Shown: in pieces, positions 1 through 6,966 of the stretch
How the letters are laid out: every line of letters starts with the position of its first letter
Position numbering within the stretch: position 1 is the stretch's first letter
Assembly (NCBI GenBank): GCA_047604965.1
Contig: JASGGQ010000111.1
Location: forward strand, 1-8,625
Direction: 5' to 3'
From: JAGIBJ01 sp047604965
GTDB taxonomy: Bacteria > Actinomycetota > Thermoleophilia > Solirubrobacterales > Solirubrobacteraceae
DNA: 8,625 nucleotides
Notes under the pieces: generated by a model
What the model was told of the DNA's origin: nothing
The model's database searches: none
What the model saw: only the letters and a program-made list of their open reading frames with translations
Made by a program: the position numbers and the translations under genes

Positions 1-293
1 GGCACCATCACGAACAGCACGCCAACGAAACCGAGCACCAGCAGGACCGTCGCCATGCGGTGCGCCAGCGCGATACCGCCGAGCCCGCCGCGTCCCAAGT
101 ACGCCATCACGATCAGCCCCACAGCGCCGAAGCCGGCGGCCTTCGCGAAATACCCGAATGGGTTGCCGCTCGACGCGCCGTCAGCTGCCGACAGCACCGC
201 AAGCGCACCGATCACCGTCAGCGCGACCGTCGCCAGCAGCAGCAGGTGGCGGGGGCGAACGCTCCCCGGACCGTTCGGCGCGACGGTGGTCAT
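1..293 (-). CDS. ftsW: FtsW/RodA-family (SEDS) septal peptidoglycan glycosyltransferase, N-terminal part only
   Basis: This is the first 97 codons of an integral membrane protein that runs off the left edge of the window. After a short polar N-terminus come three hydrophobic segments at about residues 17-37, 47-66 and 78-97. The run LLLLATVALTVIGALAVLSA matches the first transmembrane helix of FtsW/RodA/SpoVE proteins, and the visible part ends in FVMV followed by a CCN (Pro) codon, the place where family members have a similar V-P. SEDS proteins polymerise lipid II glycan strands; next to ftsI in a dcw cluster the septal member FtsW is the natural reading, although RodA cannot be excluded from the fragment. 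The ATG at 293 is chosen because it precedes the first helix closely. A GTG further upstream in frame, which would add a tail starting VLSNAGNDRG, is possible. Neither start has a clear Shine-Dalgarno sequence. Confidence 0.85.
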   Translation of the reverse strand, partial: MTTVAPNGPGSVRPRHLLLLATVALTVIGALAVLSAADGASSGNPFGYFAKAAGFGAVGLIVMAYLGRGGLGGIALAHRMATVLLVLGFVGVLFVMV

Positions 294-352
294 CGCGCGT
301 GGTTTCGCCGCGCCGCGATCGTTCCCTGCGTTACTCAGCACCAAGGTGAATT

Positions 353-375
353 GCGGCGCGCCAGCAGCGCGCCGC
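353..375 (-). repeat. GC-rich hairpin between mraY and ftsW
   Basis: A perfect 9-bp inverted repeat, GCGGCGCGC and GCGCGCCGC, with a 5-nt loop (TGCTG on the coding strand), begins 6 nt after the mraY stop codon. No T-run follows, so it is not a textbook intrinsic terminator. The octamer GCGGCGCG of the first-transcribed arm occurs again on the coding strand at 316-309, just before ftsW. The second arm could therefore pair with either copy. In DNA this rich in G and C, short perfect stems can arise by chance. Confidence 0.55.
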
Positions 376-381
376 GTCAGG

Positions 382-1365
382 TCAGCCGGCGACCGACTGT
401 TCGTAGAGCACGAAGCCGATCGTCGCAAAGACCGAAGCGACGATCCAGAAGCGCAGGATGATCTTGGTCTCCGACCACGCCTTCATCTCGAAGTGGTGGT
501 GAATTGGTGCCATCAGGAAGACACGCCGACCGAAGGTCTGGAACGAAAACACCTGGATCATGACGGAGAGCGCTTCGATCACGAACACGCCGCCGAGCAC
601 GACGAGCAGCAGCTCGGTTTGGGTCATCACCGCGAGACCGGCGAGCGCGCCGCCGATCCCCAGCGAGCCGGTGTCGCCCATGAAGACCGTCGCGGGAAAG
701 GCGTTGAACCACAGAAATCCGACGCACGCGCCCGCCAGGCAGGCCGCGAGCAGCGCGAGATCCTGCTGGCCGCCGATGCCCGCGCAGATCGCGGTGAAGG
801 CAAGCGAGACGATCGCGGTGCACCCGGCCGCGAGCCCGTCGAGGCCGTCGGTGAGATTCACGGCGTTCGTGGTGCCGGCGACGACCAGGTAGATCAGCAC
901 CAGGTACGGCATGCCGCCGAGCGCACCGAGATCGAGTTGGTAGTCGACGAACCGCAGCCGCAGGACCGGCGGCAGGTGCGCGAGTTTGGTGGCGACCAGC
1001 CACAGGACGACCGACGCCGCGACGAGGCCGAGCAGCTTCGTGCGGCCACGCAAGCCAAGCGAGCGGCGTTTGATCAGTTTCACGTAATCGTCGGAGAAGC
1101 CGATCAGGCCGCACGCGATCGCCGTCAGCCATGCGCCGACGGCCCGCCAATCGCCAGCGGTGAGCACGAGGAACGGCACGGAGAGCGCGATCAGGATCAC
1201 GACGCCGCCCATCGTTGGCGTGCCTGCTTTGACGTGGTGGCCGGCCGGGCCATCGACGCGGATGTGCTGCCCGAAGCTGCGCTCACGCAAAAACTCGATG
1301 AAGCGCGGCGCGAGGAAAACACAGAAGAGCAGCGCCGCAGCGCCGCCGATCACGAGGCCGACCAT
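382..1365 (-). CDS. mraY: Phospho-N-acetylmuramoyl-pentapeptide-transferase
   Basis: MraY transfers phospho-MurNAc-pentapeptide from UDP to undecaprenyl phosphate at the inner face of the membrane, making lipid I. The 327-residue polytopic protein matches the usual length (B. subtilis about 324). Visible family motifs are AGTPTMGG (47-54), the Mg-binding SDDYVK (91-96), NAVNLTDGLDGL (167-178) with the catalytic-loop Asp, FPATVFMGDTGSL (223-235) with D231, and the APIHHHFE loop (286-293). The ATG at 1365 is preceded by a strong Shine-Dalgarno sequence (GGGAGGG) 4-5 nt upstream. The start lies inside the end of murF, giving a 16-nt overlap, so the two are probably translated together. The next gene downstream is ftsW, not the murD often found here. 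Confidence 0.97.
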   Translation of the reverse strand: MVGLVIGGAAALLFCVFLAPRFIEFLRERSFGQHIRVDGPAGHHVKAGTPTMGGVVILIALSVPFLVLTAGDWRAVGAWLTAIACGLIGFSDDYVKLIKRRSLGLRGRTKLLGLVAASVVLWLVATKLAHLPPVLRLRFVDYQLDLGALGGMPYLVLIYLVVAGTTNAVNLTDGLDGLAAGCTAIVSLAFTAICAGIGGQQDLALLAACLAGACVGFLWFNAFPATVFMGDTGSLGIGGALAGLAVMTQTELLLVVLGGVFVIEALSVMIQVFSFQTFGRRVFLMAPIHHHFEMKAWSETKIILRFWIVASVFATIGFVLYEQSVAG

Positions 1366-2726
1366 GGACCCTCCCGATCATTGATGAGAGCATCGACGAC
1401 GACTTCCAAACCGATCCCGCGCGACCCTTTGACGAGGATCGCATCGGCTTCGCGGATCAGGCTCGGCAGCGCCTGTGCGGCCTCTGCGGCCGTCGCGAAA
1501 CTCAGCACTTCGCGTGGCGCGTCGCCGGCTGCCGCCGGCGACTGCTGCGCAAAGCGCCGCGCGGCGTGTTCGGCGCGGCTTCCAACGGTCACCAGCAGCC
1601 CGACGCCGGCCGCGCGGGCCTGGTCGCCGACGGTGGCGTGCAGCGCCGCTTCGCCGCTGCCGAGTTCGAGCATGTCGCCGAGCACGGCGACGCGGCGCGG
1701 CGCATCGCGTTGCGCGAGTTCACTGAGCGCGGCACGCATCGACATTGGATTGGCGTTGTAGCAGTCATCAACCACGGTGCTCCCCGCGACCCCCTGGTGT
1801 GCCGCGCCGCGCCCGGCCCCCGGCAGCGGCGGAATCGGACCGCGCGGTTCGAGGCCGGCTGCCCGCACGGCGGCTAGTGCGGCCGCCCCATCGAGCTGCA
1901 CATGCGCCGGCAGGCCGGCGAGCCCCAGCTCGGCGGGAAGATCGGCGGGCGCAAGCTCGCCACCATCGCCGAAGGTGACCCACCGCACACCGTCGCGGCG
2001 GTGTGGTGCCAGCAGCGGCTCGCCAGCCGGCACGACCGCCACCCCATCCGGCGGCAGGTGATCGAGCAAGCTCCCCTTCTCTCGGGCAATCGCTTCGATG
2101 CTGCCCAGCAGCTCCAGGTGCGCGGGGCCGACGTTGACCACCACCCCGATGTCCGGCTCGGCGATCTCGCACAGTTCGGCGATCTGGCCGCGGCCGCGCA
2201 TCCCCATCTCGAGCACGAGCAGCTGGGTTCCGGCCGGCGCGCCGAGGATCGTCAGCGGCAGGCCGATCTCGGTGTTGAAGTTGGCGGCGGTCGCGTGCGT
2301 GGCAACGACGCTGCGGCCCATCGCGGCGATCAGCTCTTTGGTGGTCGTCTTGCCGGTCGAGCCGGTCACGCCGATCACCGTCGCGCCGAGCGCGCGGCGC
2401 CACGCGGCCGCGAGCCGTTGCAACGCGCGCAGCGGATCGTCGGCGGCGAGCAGCACCGCACCGGCCGGCACGCTCCCCGCCGCCGCCAGCCCATCAAGAT
2501 GCGGCGCGCGAGCGAGTACGCCCCACGCGCCGCGCGCCAGCGCGTCACCAGCGAACTGGCCACCGTCGAGCTTCGCGCCCGGCAGCCCCACGAAGAGCGC
2601 GCCCGGCGTGGCGTCGCTCGATCCGATCACGGCGTGCGTCGGTCCGTGAGCCGGCGTCGTTGCGTCGTGGGCCCGGAGTTGCGCGCCGGCGGCGTGCGCG
2701 ATCTGGTGTGGCGTCCAGTCGATCAT
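1350..2726 (-). CDS. murF: UDP-MurNAc-tripeptide:D-Ala-D-Ala ligase, with an unusual central domain
   Basis: MurF adds D-Ala-D-Ala to UDP-MurNAc-tripeptide using ATP in the cytoplasm. The protein has 458 residues. Visible motifs are the P-loop VTGSTGKTT (120-128), LEMGMRGRGQI (172-182) with E173, H203, the probable carbamylated Lys K217, DDCYNANPMSMRAAL (320-334), GDMLELG (350-356) and the C-terminal VKGSRGIGLE (432-441). These identify MurF rather than another Mur ligase. Oddly, the stretch from H203 to DDCYNAN is roughly 25 residues shorter than in E. coli MurF. The usual G-H-N-x-x-N-A motif reads AHVQLDGAA (274-282), which places Asp (D279) where Mur ligases have an invariant Asn. R306 does sit 14 residues before the Asp of DDCYNAN, as the invariant Arg should. 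The reading frame is open throughout and no alternative frame restores the motif. The start ATG overlaps the murE stop (ATGA); no clear Shine-Dalgarno sequence is visible, so coupling to murE is likely. Confidence 0.93.
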   Translation of the reverse strand: MIDWTPHQIAHAAGAQLRAHDATTPAHGPTHAVIGSSDATPGALFVGLPGAKLDGGQFAGDALARGAWGVLARAPHLDGLAAAGSVPAGAVLLAADDPLRALQRLAAAWRRALGATVIGVTGSTGKTTTKELIAAMGRSVVATHATAANFNTEIGLPLTILGAPAGTQLLVLEMGMRGRGQIAELCEIAEPDIGVVVNVGPAHLELLGSIEAIAREKGSLLDHLPPDGVAVVPAGEPLLAPHRRDGVRWVTFGDGGELAPADLPAELGLAGLPAHVQLDGAAALAAVRAAGLEPRGPIPPLPGAGRGAAHQGVAGSTVVDDCYNANPMSMRAALSELAQRDAPRRVAVLGDMLELGSGEAALHATVGDQARAAGVGLLVTVGSRAEHAARRFAQQSPAAAGDAPREVLSFATAAEAAQALPSLIREADAILVKGSRGIGLEVVVDALINDREGPWSAS

Positions 2727-4156
2727 CGGCCGGCACCGGCCGTCAGCAGCTCACGCGCGACCTGCGCGTCATCGAACGGATGCGTGACGCCCGCGATCGT
2801 CTGCCCTTGCTCGTGGCCTTTGCCCGCGATCACGACGACATCGCCGGGCTGCGCTTGCTCAAACGCCTGCGCGATCGCAGCGCGACGGTCGACAATCGCC
2901 TGATGCGGGCCGTCGATCGCGGCGATCACGTCGTCGATGATCGCCTGCGGCGCTTCGCTGCGCGGGTTGTCGCTGGTCACGATCACCACGTCGGCGCGCC
3001 GCGCGACGGCTCGGCCCATCTCTGGGCGCTTGCCGCGGTCGCGGTCGCCGCCGCAGCCGAACACGCAGAGCACCCGTTGGCCGGTCAACGTGCGCGCCGC
3101 ATCGAGTACGCGTTCCAATGCGTCAGGCGTATGGGCGTAGTCGACGAACACGGCGAACGGCTGCCCGGCGTCGATCCGCTCCATCCGCCCTGGTGCGACC
3201 GGCGCGCCGGGCAGCGCTGCGCACGCATCGCGAAGATCAATCCCGAGCTGTGCGGCGATGCCGAGTGCCGTCAGCGCGTTGCGCACGTTGAAGCGGCCGG
3301 GCAGCGGGACGCGGGTGCGGTGCCCGCCGACAGCGAAGCTCGTGCCGGCGGCGTCCGGTGCCAGCGCGGTCGCGTGCAGCTGCGCCGATCGGTCGTCGAT
3401 CGAGACGGTCAGTGCTTGCGGGAACTCAGCGGCCAGCCGCCGGCCGTACTCGTCGTCGAGATCGACGACGGCGTGCTGTGGGGCGGCGGCGATCAGTTGC
3501 CGCTTGGCCTGGAAGTACTCCTCGAGCGTCGGATGAAAATCGAGGTGGTCGCGCGAGAGATTGGTGAACGCGACGGCGGCCCACTCGATCGCGTCGGCGC
3601 GGTGCAGCGTCATCGCGTGGCTCGACACCTCCATCACGCAGGCGGTGTCACCAGCGGCGAGCATCGCAGCAAAGAGCGCTTGGAGATCTGGCGCTTCGGG
3701 GGTCGTGCGACCGCCGGCTTGCCGTGTGCCGCCGACGATCTGCTCGACGGTGCCGATCAGCCCGCTCTGGTGGCCGGCCGCCGCCAGGAGATGGCGCACC
3801 AGGTAGGTGCTGGTCGTTTTGCCGTTCGTGCCGGTGATGCCGACGGTCCGCAGCCGGCGGGTCGGCTCGCCAGCGAGCAGGGCGGCGGCCGGTGCCGTTG
3901 CAGCCCGCGCGTCGCCGACGACGAGCTGCGACACGTCGAGCGCAAGTCGGCGTTCGACCAGCAACGCCGCCGCGCCACGCTCCACGGCATCCTCCGCGAA
4001 ATCGTGGCCGTCGGCGGTAAAGCCGGGGATCGCGCAGAACAGGTCGCCGGGCTGCACGGCGCGCGAGTCGATCCGCGCCGAGCCGAGTGGCCGTTGCCGA
4101 TCTCCATGCACAACGCCGAGTCCGGCAAGGTCACCGAGGGACGCCATCAGAGACAT
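2723..4156 (-). CDS. murE: UDP-MurNAc-L-Ala-D-Glu:meso-diaminopimelate ligase
   Basis: MurE adds the third residue of the peptidoglycan stem peptide to UDP-MurNAc-dipeptide with ATP. The 477-residue protein has the P-loop GITGTNGKTT (106-115), TTPEAPD (151-157), EVSSH (176-180), NLSRDHLDFH (199-208), the probable carbamylated lysine K218, LPGRFNVRNA (285-294) with invariant Asn N293, the PGR Arg R324, DYAHTP (339-344), GDRDRGKR (370-377) and GKGHE (445-449). The DNPR motif at 396-399 is the signature of meso-DAP-adding MurE; Lys-adding enzymes differ here. The start is the ATG at 4156, where a GGA directly abuts the codon. The ATG three codons later (4147) has GGA about 9 nt upstream and is an equally possible start. 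It follows ftsI after a 30-nt gap and overlaps murF by 4 nt. Confidence 0.97.
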   Translation of the reverse strand: MSLMASLGDLAGLGVVHGDRQRPLGSARIDSRAVQPGDLFCAIPGFTADGHDFAEDAVERGAAALLVERRLALDVSQLVVGDARAATAPAAALLAGEPTRRLRTVGITGTNGKTTSTYLVRHLLAAAGHQSGLIGTVEQIVGGTRQAGGRTTPEAPDLQALFAAMLAAGDTACVMEVSSHAMTLHRADAIEWAAVAFTNLSRDHLDFHPTLEEYFQAKRQLIAAAPQHAVVDLDDEYGRRLAAEFPQALTVSIDDRSAQLHATALAPDAAGTSFAVGGHRTRVPLPGRFNVRNALTALGIAAQLGIDLRDACAALPGAPVAPGRMERIDAGQPFAVFVDYAHTPDALERVLDAARTLTGQRVLCVFGCGGDRDRGKRPEMGRAVARRADVVIVTSDNPRSEAPQAIIDDVIAAIDGPHQAIVDRRAAIAQAFEQAQPGDVVVIAGKGHEQGQTIAGVTHPFDDAQVARELLTAGAGR

Positions 4157-4186
4157 TCCAGCAGGCCGGGAGGATGGGCCCCGCCG

Positions 4187-5893
4187 TCACGCTCCGCTCG
4201 TGCTGCGTTGGGTCGTGCTCGATGCCGTGTCGGTCGGCACCGCCAGGTAGTTGAGTGTCCACCGCATCAGGTCTTTGAAGGCCGGGCCGGCGACCTCGGC
4301 GCCATAGTAGGCGCCGCGGGACGGCTTATCGATCACGACGGCGATCACGACACGCGGCCGATCGGCCGGCGCCATGCCGATGAACGAGGCGGTGTACAAC
4401 GAGTGCGAATACTCTCCGGTCGCCGGATCAACGTGCTGCGCGGTGCCGGTCTTGCCAGCGATCTCGTACCCGGGGATCGTGAGTTGCGCGCCGGTGCCTC
4501 CGGCTTCGGTCACGCGCTTGAGCATCTGGCGGATCTCGGTCGCCGTTCGGACGCTGACGACCCGCTCGGCTTGCGCTTGCGGCTGGCGCTGCCCATCGAT
4601 CTCGTCGATCAGCGTCGGCTGTTCGCGCACGCCGTCGTTGGCGAGCGTCGCGTAGGCGCTGGCGAGCTGCATCGGCGTCACCAGTTCGCCTTGGCCGATC
4701 GGCAGGTTGCCGATCGAACTGCCGGAGTAGTCCTGCGGGTCAAGCAGCCGGCCTCGCTGCTCACCTGGGACTTCGACGCCGGTCGGTTGACCGAAGCCGA
4801 ACTTGCGAATCCACTGATCGAAGCGGGTCGCGCCGAGCCGGTCGCGAGCAATCTGAATCGTGCCGACGTTGCTGGACTTCGCGAGGATGTCGCTGGGCGT
4901 CATCGTTTCGGTGCCGTGCTCCTCGGCATCCTCGATGCGCTGATCGGCGACCTGGATCGCGTACGGCACGATGAAGCTCGAACTTGGCGTGATCGCCCGG
5001 GTTTCCAATGCGCCGGCGACAGTGAACGGCTTGAAGGTCGAGCCCGGTTCGTAGTTGAAGCCGGTCGCGGTGATCTGGCGGGCCTCCTCTGGCGCGTCGG
5101 TCGGGTTGTTCGCGTCGACCTTCGGCCAACTGGCCATCGCCAGCACCTTGCCGGTCGTCGGCTGCATCACGATCGCCGTGCCGGATGCGGCGCCGAACAT
5201 CGAGCCGTACTTCGCGAGGTCTTGTTCGGCGCGAGCTTGGATCAGCGCGTCGATCGTGAGCTTCACGCTCTTGCCGGGCTGCGTCGCCCGTTCGTCTTTG
5301 ACGTACACGACGCGGGCGTCGTCACCGCCGCGCCCCCACACCAGCAGCCGTTTGCCGTCGCGTCCGCGTAGCGTCTGCTCCATCGAGAGTTCCAGGCCGG
5401 CGAGACCTTTGCCGTCGATACCCGAGAAGCCGATCAGCTGCGAGGCGACCGTCTCCTGCGGGTAGGAGCGGCGGGTCGTCGGCGATACGGTGATACCTGG
5501 CAAGCGCAATGCCGAAATCTTCTTCGCTTGATCGCCGGGAACGAGGCGCGCGATCCACGCGAACCCGTCGTCGCTGCTGAGCTTGACGCGCAGCTTGGCC
5601 TCGTCGACCCCGAGGATCGGCGCGAGTTTCGCGGCGGTGCCAACCGGATCCTTGACGACGATCGGCGAGGCGGAGATGTCGGCCGCCGCCTCGGAGATCG
5701 CGAGCACGCGGCCGGTGCGATCGGTAATCGTGCCGCGCGGCGCGGCAACCGTCTCCGGTTGGCGGCCTTCTGCGAGCTTGGCTTGTAGCGACCCGCGTTG
5801 AACGGTCGTCAGCTCGGCCGCGCGCGCCCACGCCGCACCGAACAGCATCAGGACCACCAGGCCCAGGATCCGCAGGCGGCGGTCCTGCGTCAC
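4187..5893 (-). CDS. ftsI: FtsI-type septal class B penicillin-binding protein (transpeptidase)
   Basis: This peptidoglycan transpeptidase cross-links stem peptides at the division septum. The 568-residue protein has one N-terminal membrane anchor (about residues 8-26), a PBP dimerisation domain (APRGTITDRTGRVLA at 51-65; SYPQETVASQLIGF at 143-156), and a transpeptidase domain with the catalytic SxxK motif STFK (285-288), SSN (340-342) and KTG (481-483). No PASTA repeats follow; the protein ends in a Ser/Thr-rich tail (about 553-568). The start is GTG at 5893, overlapping the TGA of the ftsL-like gene (GTGA), which indicates translational coupling. Length, anchor and position between an ftsL-like gene and murE fit FtsI (PBP3; called PbpB in mycobacteria) rather than an elongation PBP2. 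Confidence 0.95.
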   Translation of the reverse strand: MTQDRRLRILGLVVLMLFGAAWARAAELTTVQRGSLQAKLAEGRQPETVAAPRGTITDRTGRVLAISEAAADISASPIVVKDPVGTAAKLAPILGVDEAKLRVKLSSDDGFAWIARLVPGDQAKKISALRLPGITVSPTTRRSYPQETVASQLIGFSGIDGKGLAGLELSMEQTLRGRDGKRLLVWGRGGDDARVVYVKDERATQPGKSVKLTIDALIQARAEQDLAKYGSMFGAASGTAIVMQPTTGKVLAMASWPKVDANNPTDAPEEARQITATGFNYEPGSTFKPFTVAGALETRAITPSSSFIVPYAIQVADQRIEDAEEHGTETMTPSDILAKSSNVGTIQIARDRLGATRFDQWIRKFGFGQPTGVEVPGEQRGRLLDPQDYSGSSIGNLPIGQGELVTPMQLASAYATLANDGVREQPTLIDEIDGQRQPQAQAERVVSVRTATEIRQMLKRVTEAGGTGAQLTIPGYEIAGKTGTAQHVDPATGEYSHSLYTASFIGMAPADRPRVVIAVVIDKPSRGAYYGAEVAGPAFKDLMRWTLNYLAVPTDTASSTTQRSTSGA

Positions 5894-6966
5894 GGAGTCG
5901 TCGTGGTGGGGCTGGCGATGACGGTGCTGGCGGATGCCGTGGAGGTGGCGGTGGAGGCCGTCGGTGTGGTCGGTTTGACGCCGCCAACCGGCGTGACCGG
6001 CTGGGACCGCAGGATCTGCGCGGCGCGCGCGGCGATCTTGGTGCGGTCGCCGGTTTCGAGGTAGGTCACGTCGACCGGGTCCGGTTCGATCAGTTGCTGG
6101 CGCTCCGCCTCATCATCGATCCGTGCGCTGGTGACGAGCGAACTGATGCGCTCCTTCTGCGCGACCGTTGCCTGTTGAAGCCGCGAGATCTGGCCGAGAT
6201 CGCGGCCGATTTGTTCGTTCATCTGCGTCACGCGAATTTGTGCGGCGACCACGACGCCAACGGTCAACACGATCGCGACGAGCGCGGAGAGCACGACGGC
6301 GGCCGTGCTCAGGCGGCGGCGACTACCACGCTCGGATTGCGCGGCGGTGCCCGTCAGCACGACAAGCCGGCGCGGCGCATGCTGCTGAGGGCTCTGCCGA
6401 ACCTCCGGGATCGCAGCTTCGGCGCTCACCGTTGCCGGGGCGCTCGCTCGGCCCGCGACCGTCGGCACGCGCAGGTCGACGCCGCGTGGCGTGACGCCAT
6501 CGGCGCGTACCGGCACCTCCGGGCGCGTGCGCGCCGCCGCCGGACGACCGGCGCGAGCTGCCGGTCGTGGGGTGCCGCCACGCGGCTGCGGTGTGCGCGC
6601 CGGTATCGCCGCAGTCCGCACGGCAGGTGGATCGTTCGCGGTTCGCGGTGTACTCGCCGGGCGCGGCGGCGCAGCGACCGGCGCCAGGTCACCCGGGCGT
6701 TCGACAGCGATCGGCTCCGGTGAAACGGTCGGCGGCTGCGCGGGCGGCTGCTGCGGTGCCGGACGGGAGATCCCACCGGCTGGCCCGCTGACGCGGCGAC
6801 TGATGCGCAGCGCGGCTTCGCGGCGCGCGAGGTTGCGCTCCAACGAACGCCGTTGCTGTCCGGCGGCGTTGCCGGGGCGCGTAGCGCTACCCGCGCGACG
6901 TGGACGCGACGACGACGCTGCGGCGCGCGCGGCATCGAACTGCTCCTGAACACGCACGGCGGTCAT
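5890..6966 (-). CDS. FtsL-like bitopic division protein with long Pro/Ala/Arg-rich cytoplasmic N-terminus
   Basis: The 358-residue protein has a basic, low-complexity N-terminal region (about 1-217) rich in Pro, Ala and Arg. One transmembrane helix follows (about 220-244, TAAVVLSALVAIVLTVGVVV), then a short coiled-coil-like stretch (about 245-280, QMNEQIGRDLGQISRLQQ) and a segment ARIDDEAERQQLIEPDPVDV (281-300). The last resembles the C-terminal part of FtsL/DivIC proteins. The end (about 323-358) is Thr/Ser/Pro-rich. FtsL links FtsB/DivIC and FtsQ to FtsWI and helps activate them. M. tuberculosis has a similar long proline-rich FtsL (Rv2164c) in the same place between rsmH and pbpB. The call rests on topology and position more than on sequence identity. 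The ATG overlaps the rsmH stop (ATGA) and has a strong GGGAGG Shine-Dalgarno sequence 5 nt upstream. The ATGA and GTGA overlaps at its two ends suggest coupled translation with rsmH and ftsI. Confidence 0.8.
   Translation of the reverse strand: MTAVRVQEQFDAARAAASSSRPRRAGSATRPGNAAGQQRRSLERNLARREAALRISRRVSGPAGGISRPAPQQPPAQPPTVSPEPIAVERPGDLAPVAAPPRPASTPRTANDPPAVRTAAIPARTPQPRGGTPRPAARAGRPAAARTRPEVPVRADGVTPRGVDLRVPTVAGRASAPATVSAEAAIPEVRQSPQQHAPRRLVVLTGTAAQSERGSRRRLSTAAVVLSALVAIVLTVGVVVAAQIRVTQMNEQIGRDLGQISRLQQATVAQKERISSLVTSARIDDEAERQQLIEPDPVDVTYLETGDRTKIAARAAQILRSQPVTPVGGVKPTTPTASTATSTASASTVIASPTTTTP

Noticed and set aside
353..375. Intrinsic terminator after mraY
   Set aside because: The hairpin is strong but is followed by AATTCACC rather than a T-run, and ftsW follows in the same direction.
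55..1761. A 568-codon open frame on the plus strand
   Set aside because: It is antisense to ftsW, mraY and murF, all of which show conserved motifs; its product has no family features.
1768..2000. Frameshift in murF hiding the missing central-domain motif
   Set aside because: The other two minus-strand frames were read through this stretch and do not encode the GxHNxxNA segment; the murF frame is open and picks up DDCYNANP correctly.
1902..2903. A 333-codon open frame on the plus strand
   Set aside because: It is an antisense shadow of murF and the end of murE, with biased composition and no motif.
2660..5371. A 903-codon open frame on the plus strand
   Set aside because: It lies antisense to the well-identified murF, murE and ftsI, has Arg/Gly/Asp/Ala-rich low-information composition and no recognisable motif. 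Long antisense open frames are common in very GC-rich genes.
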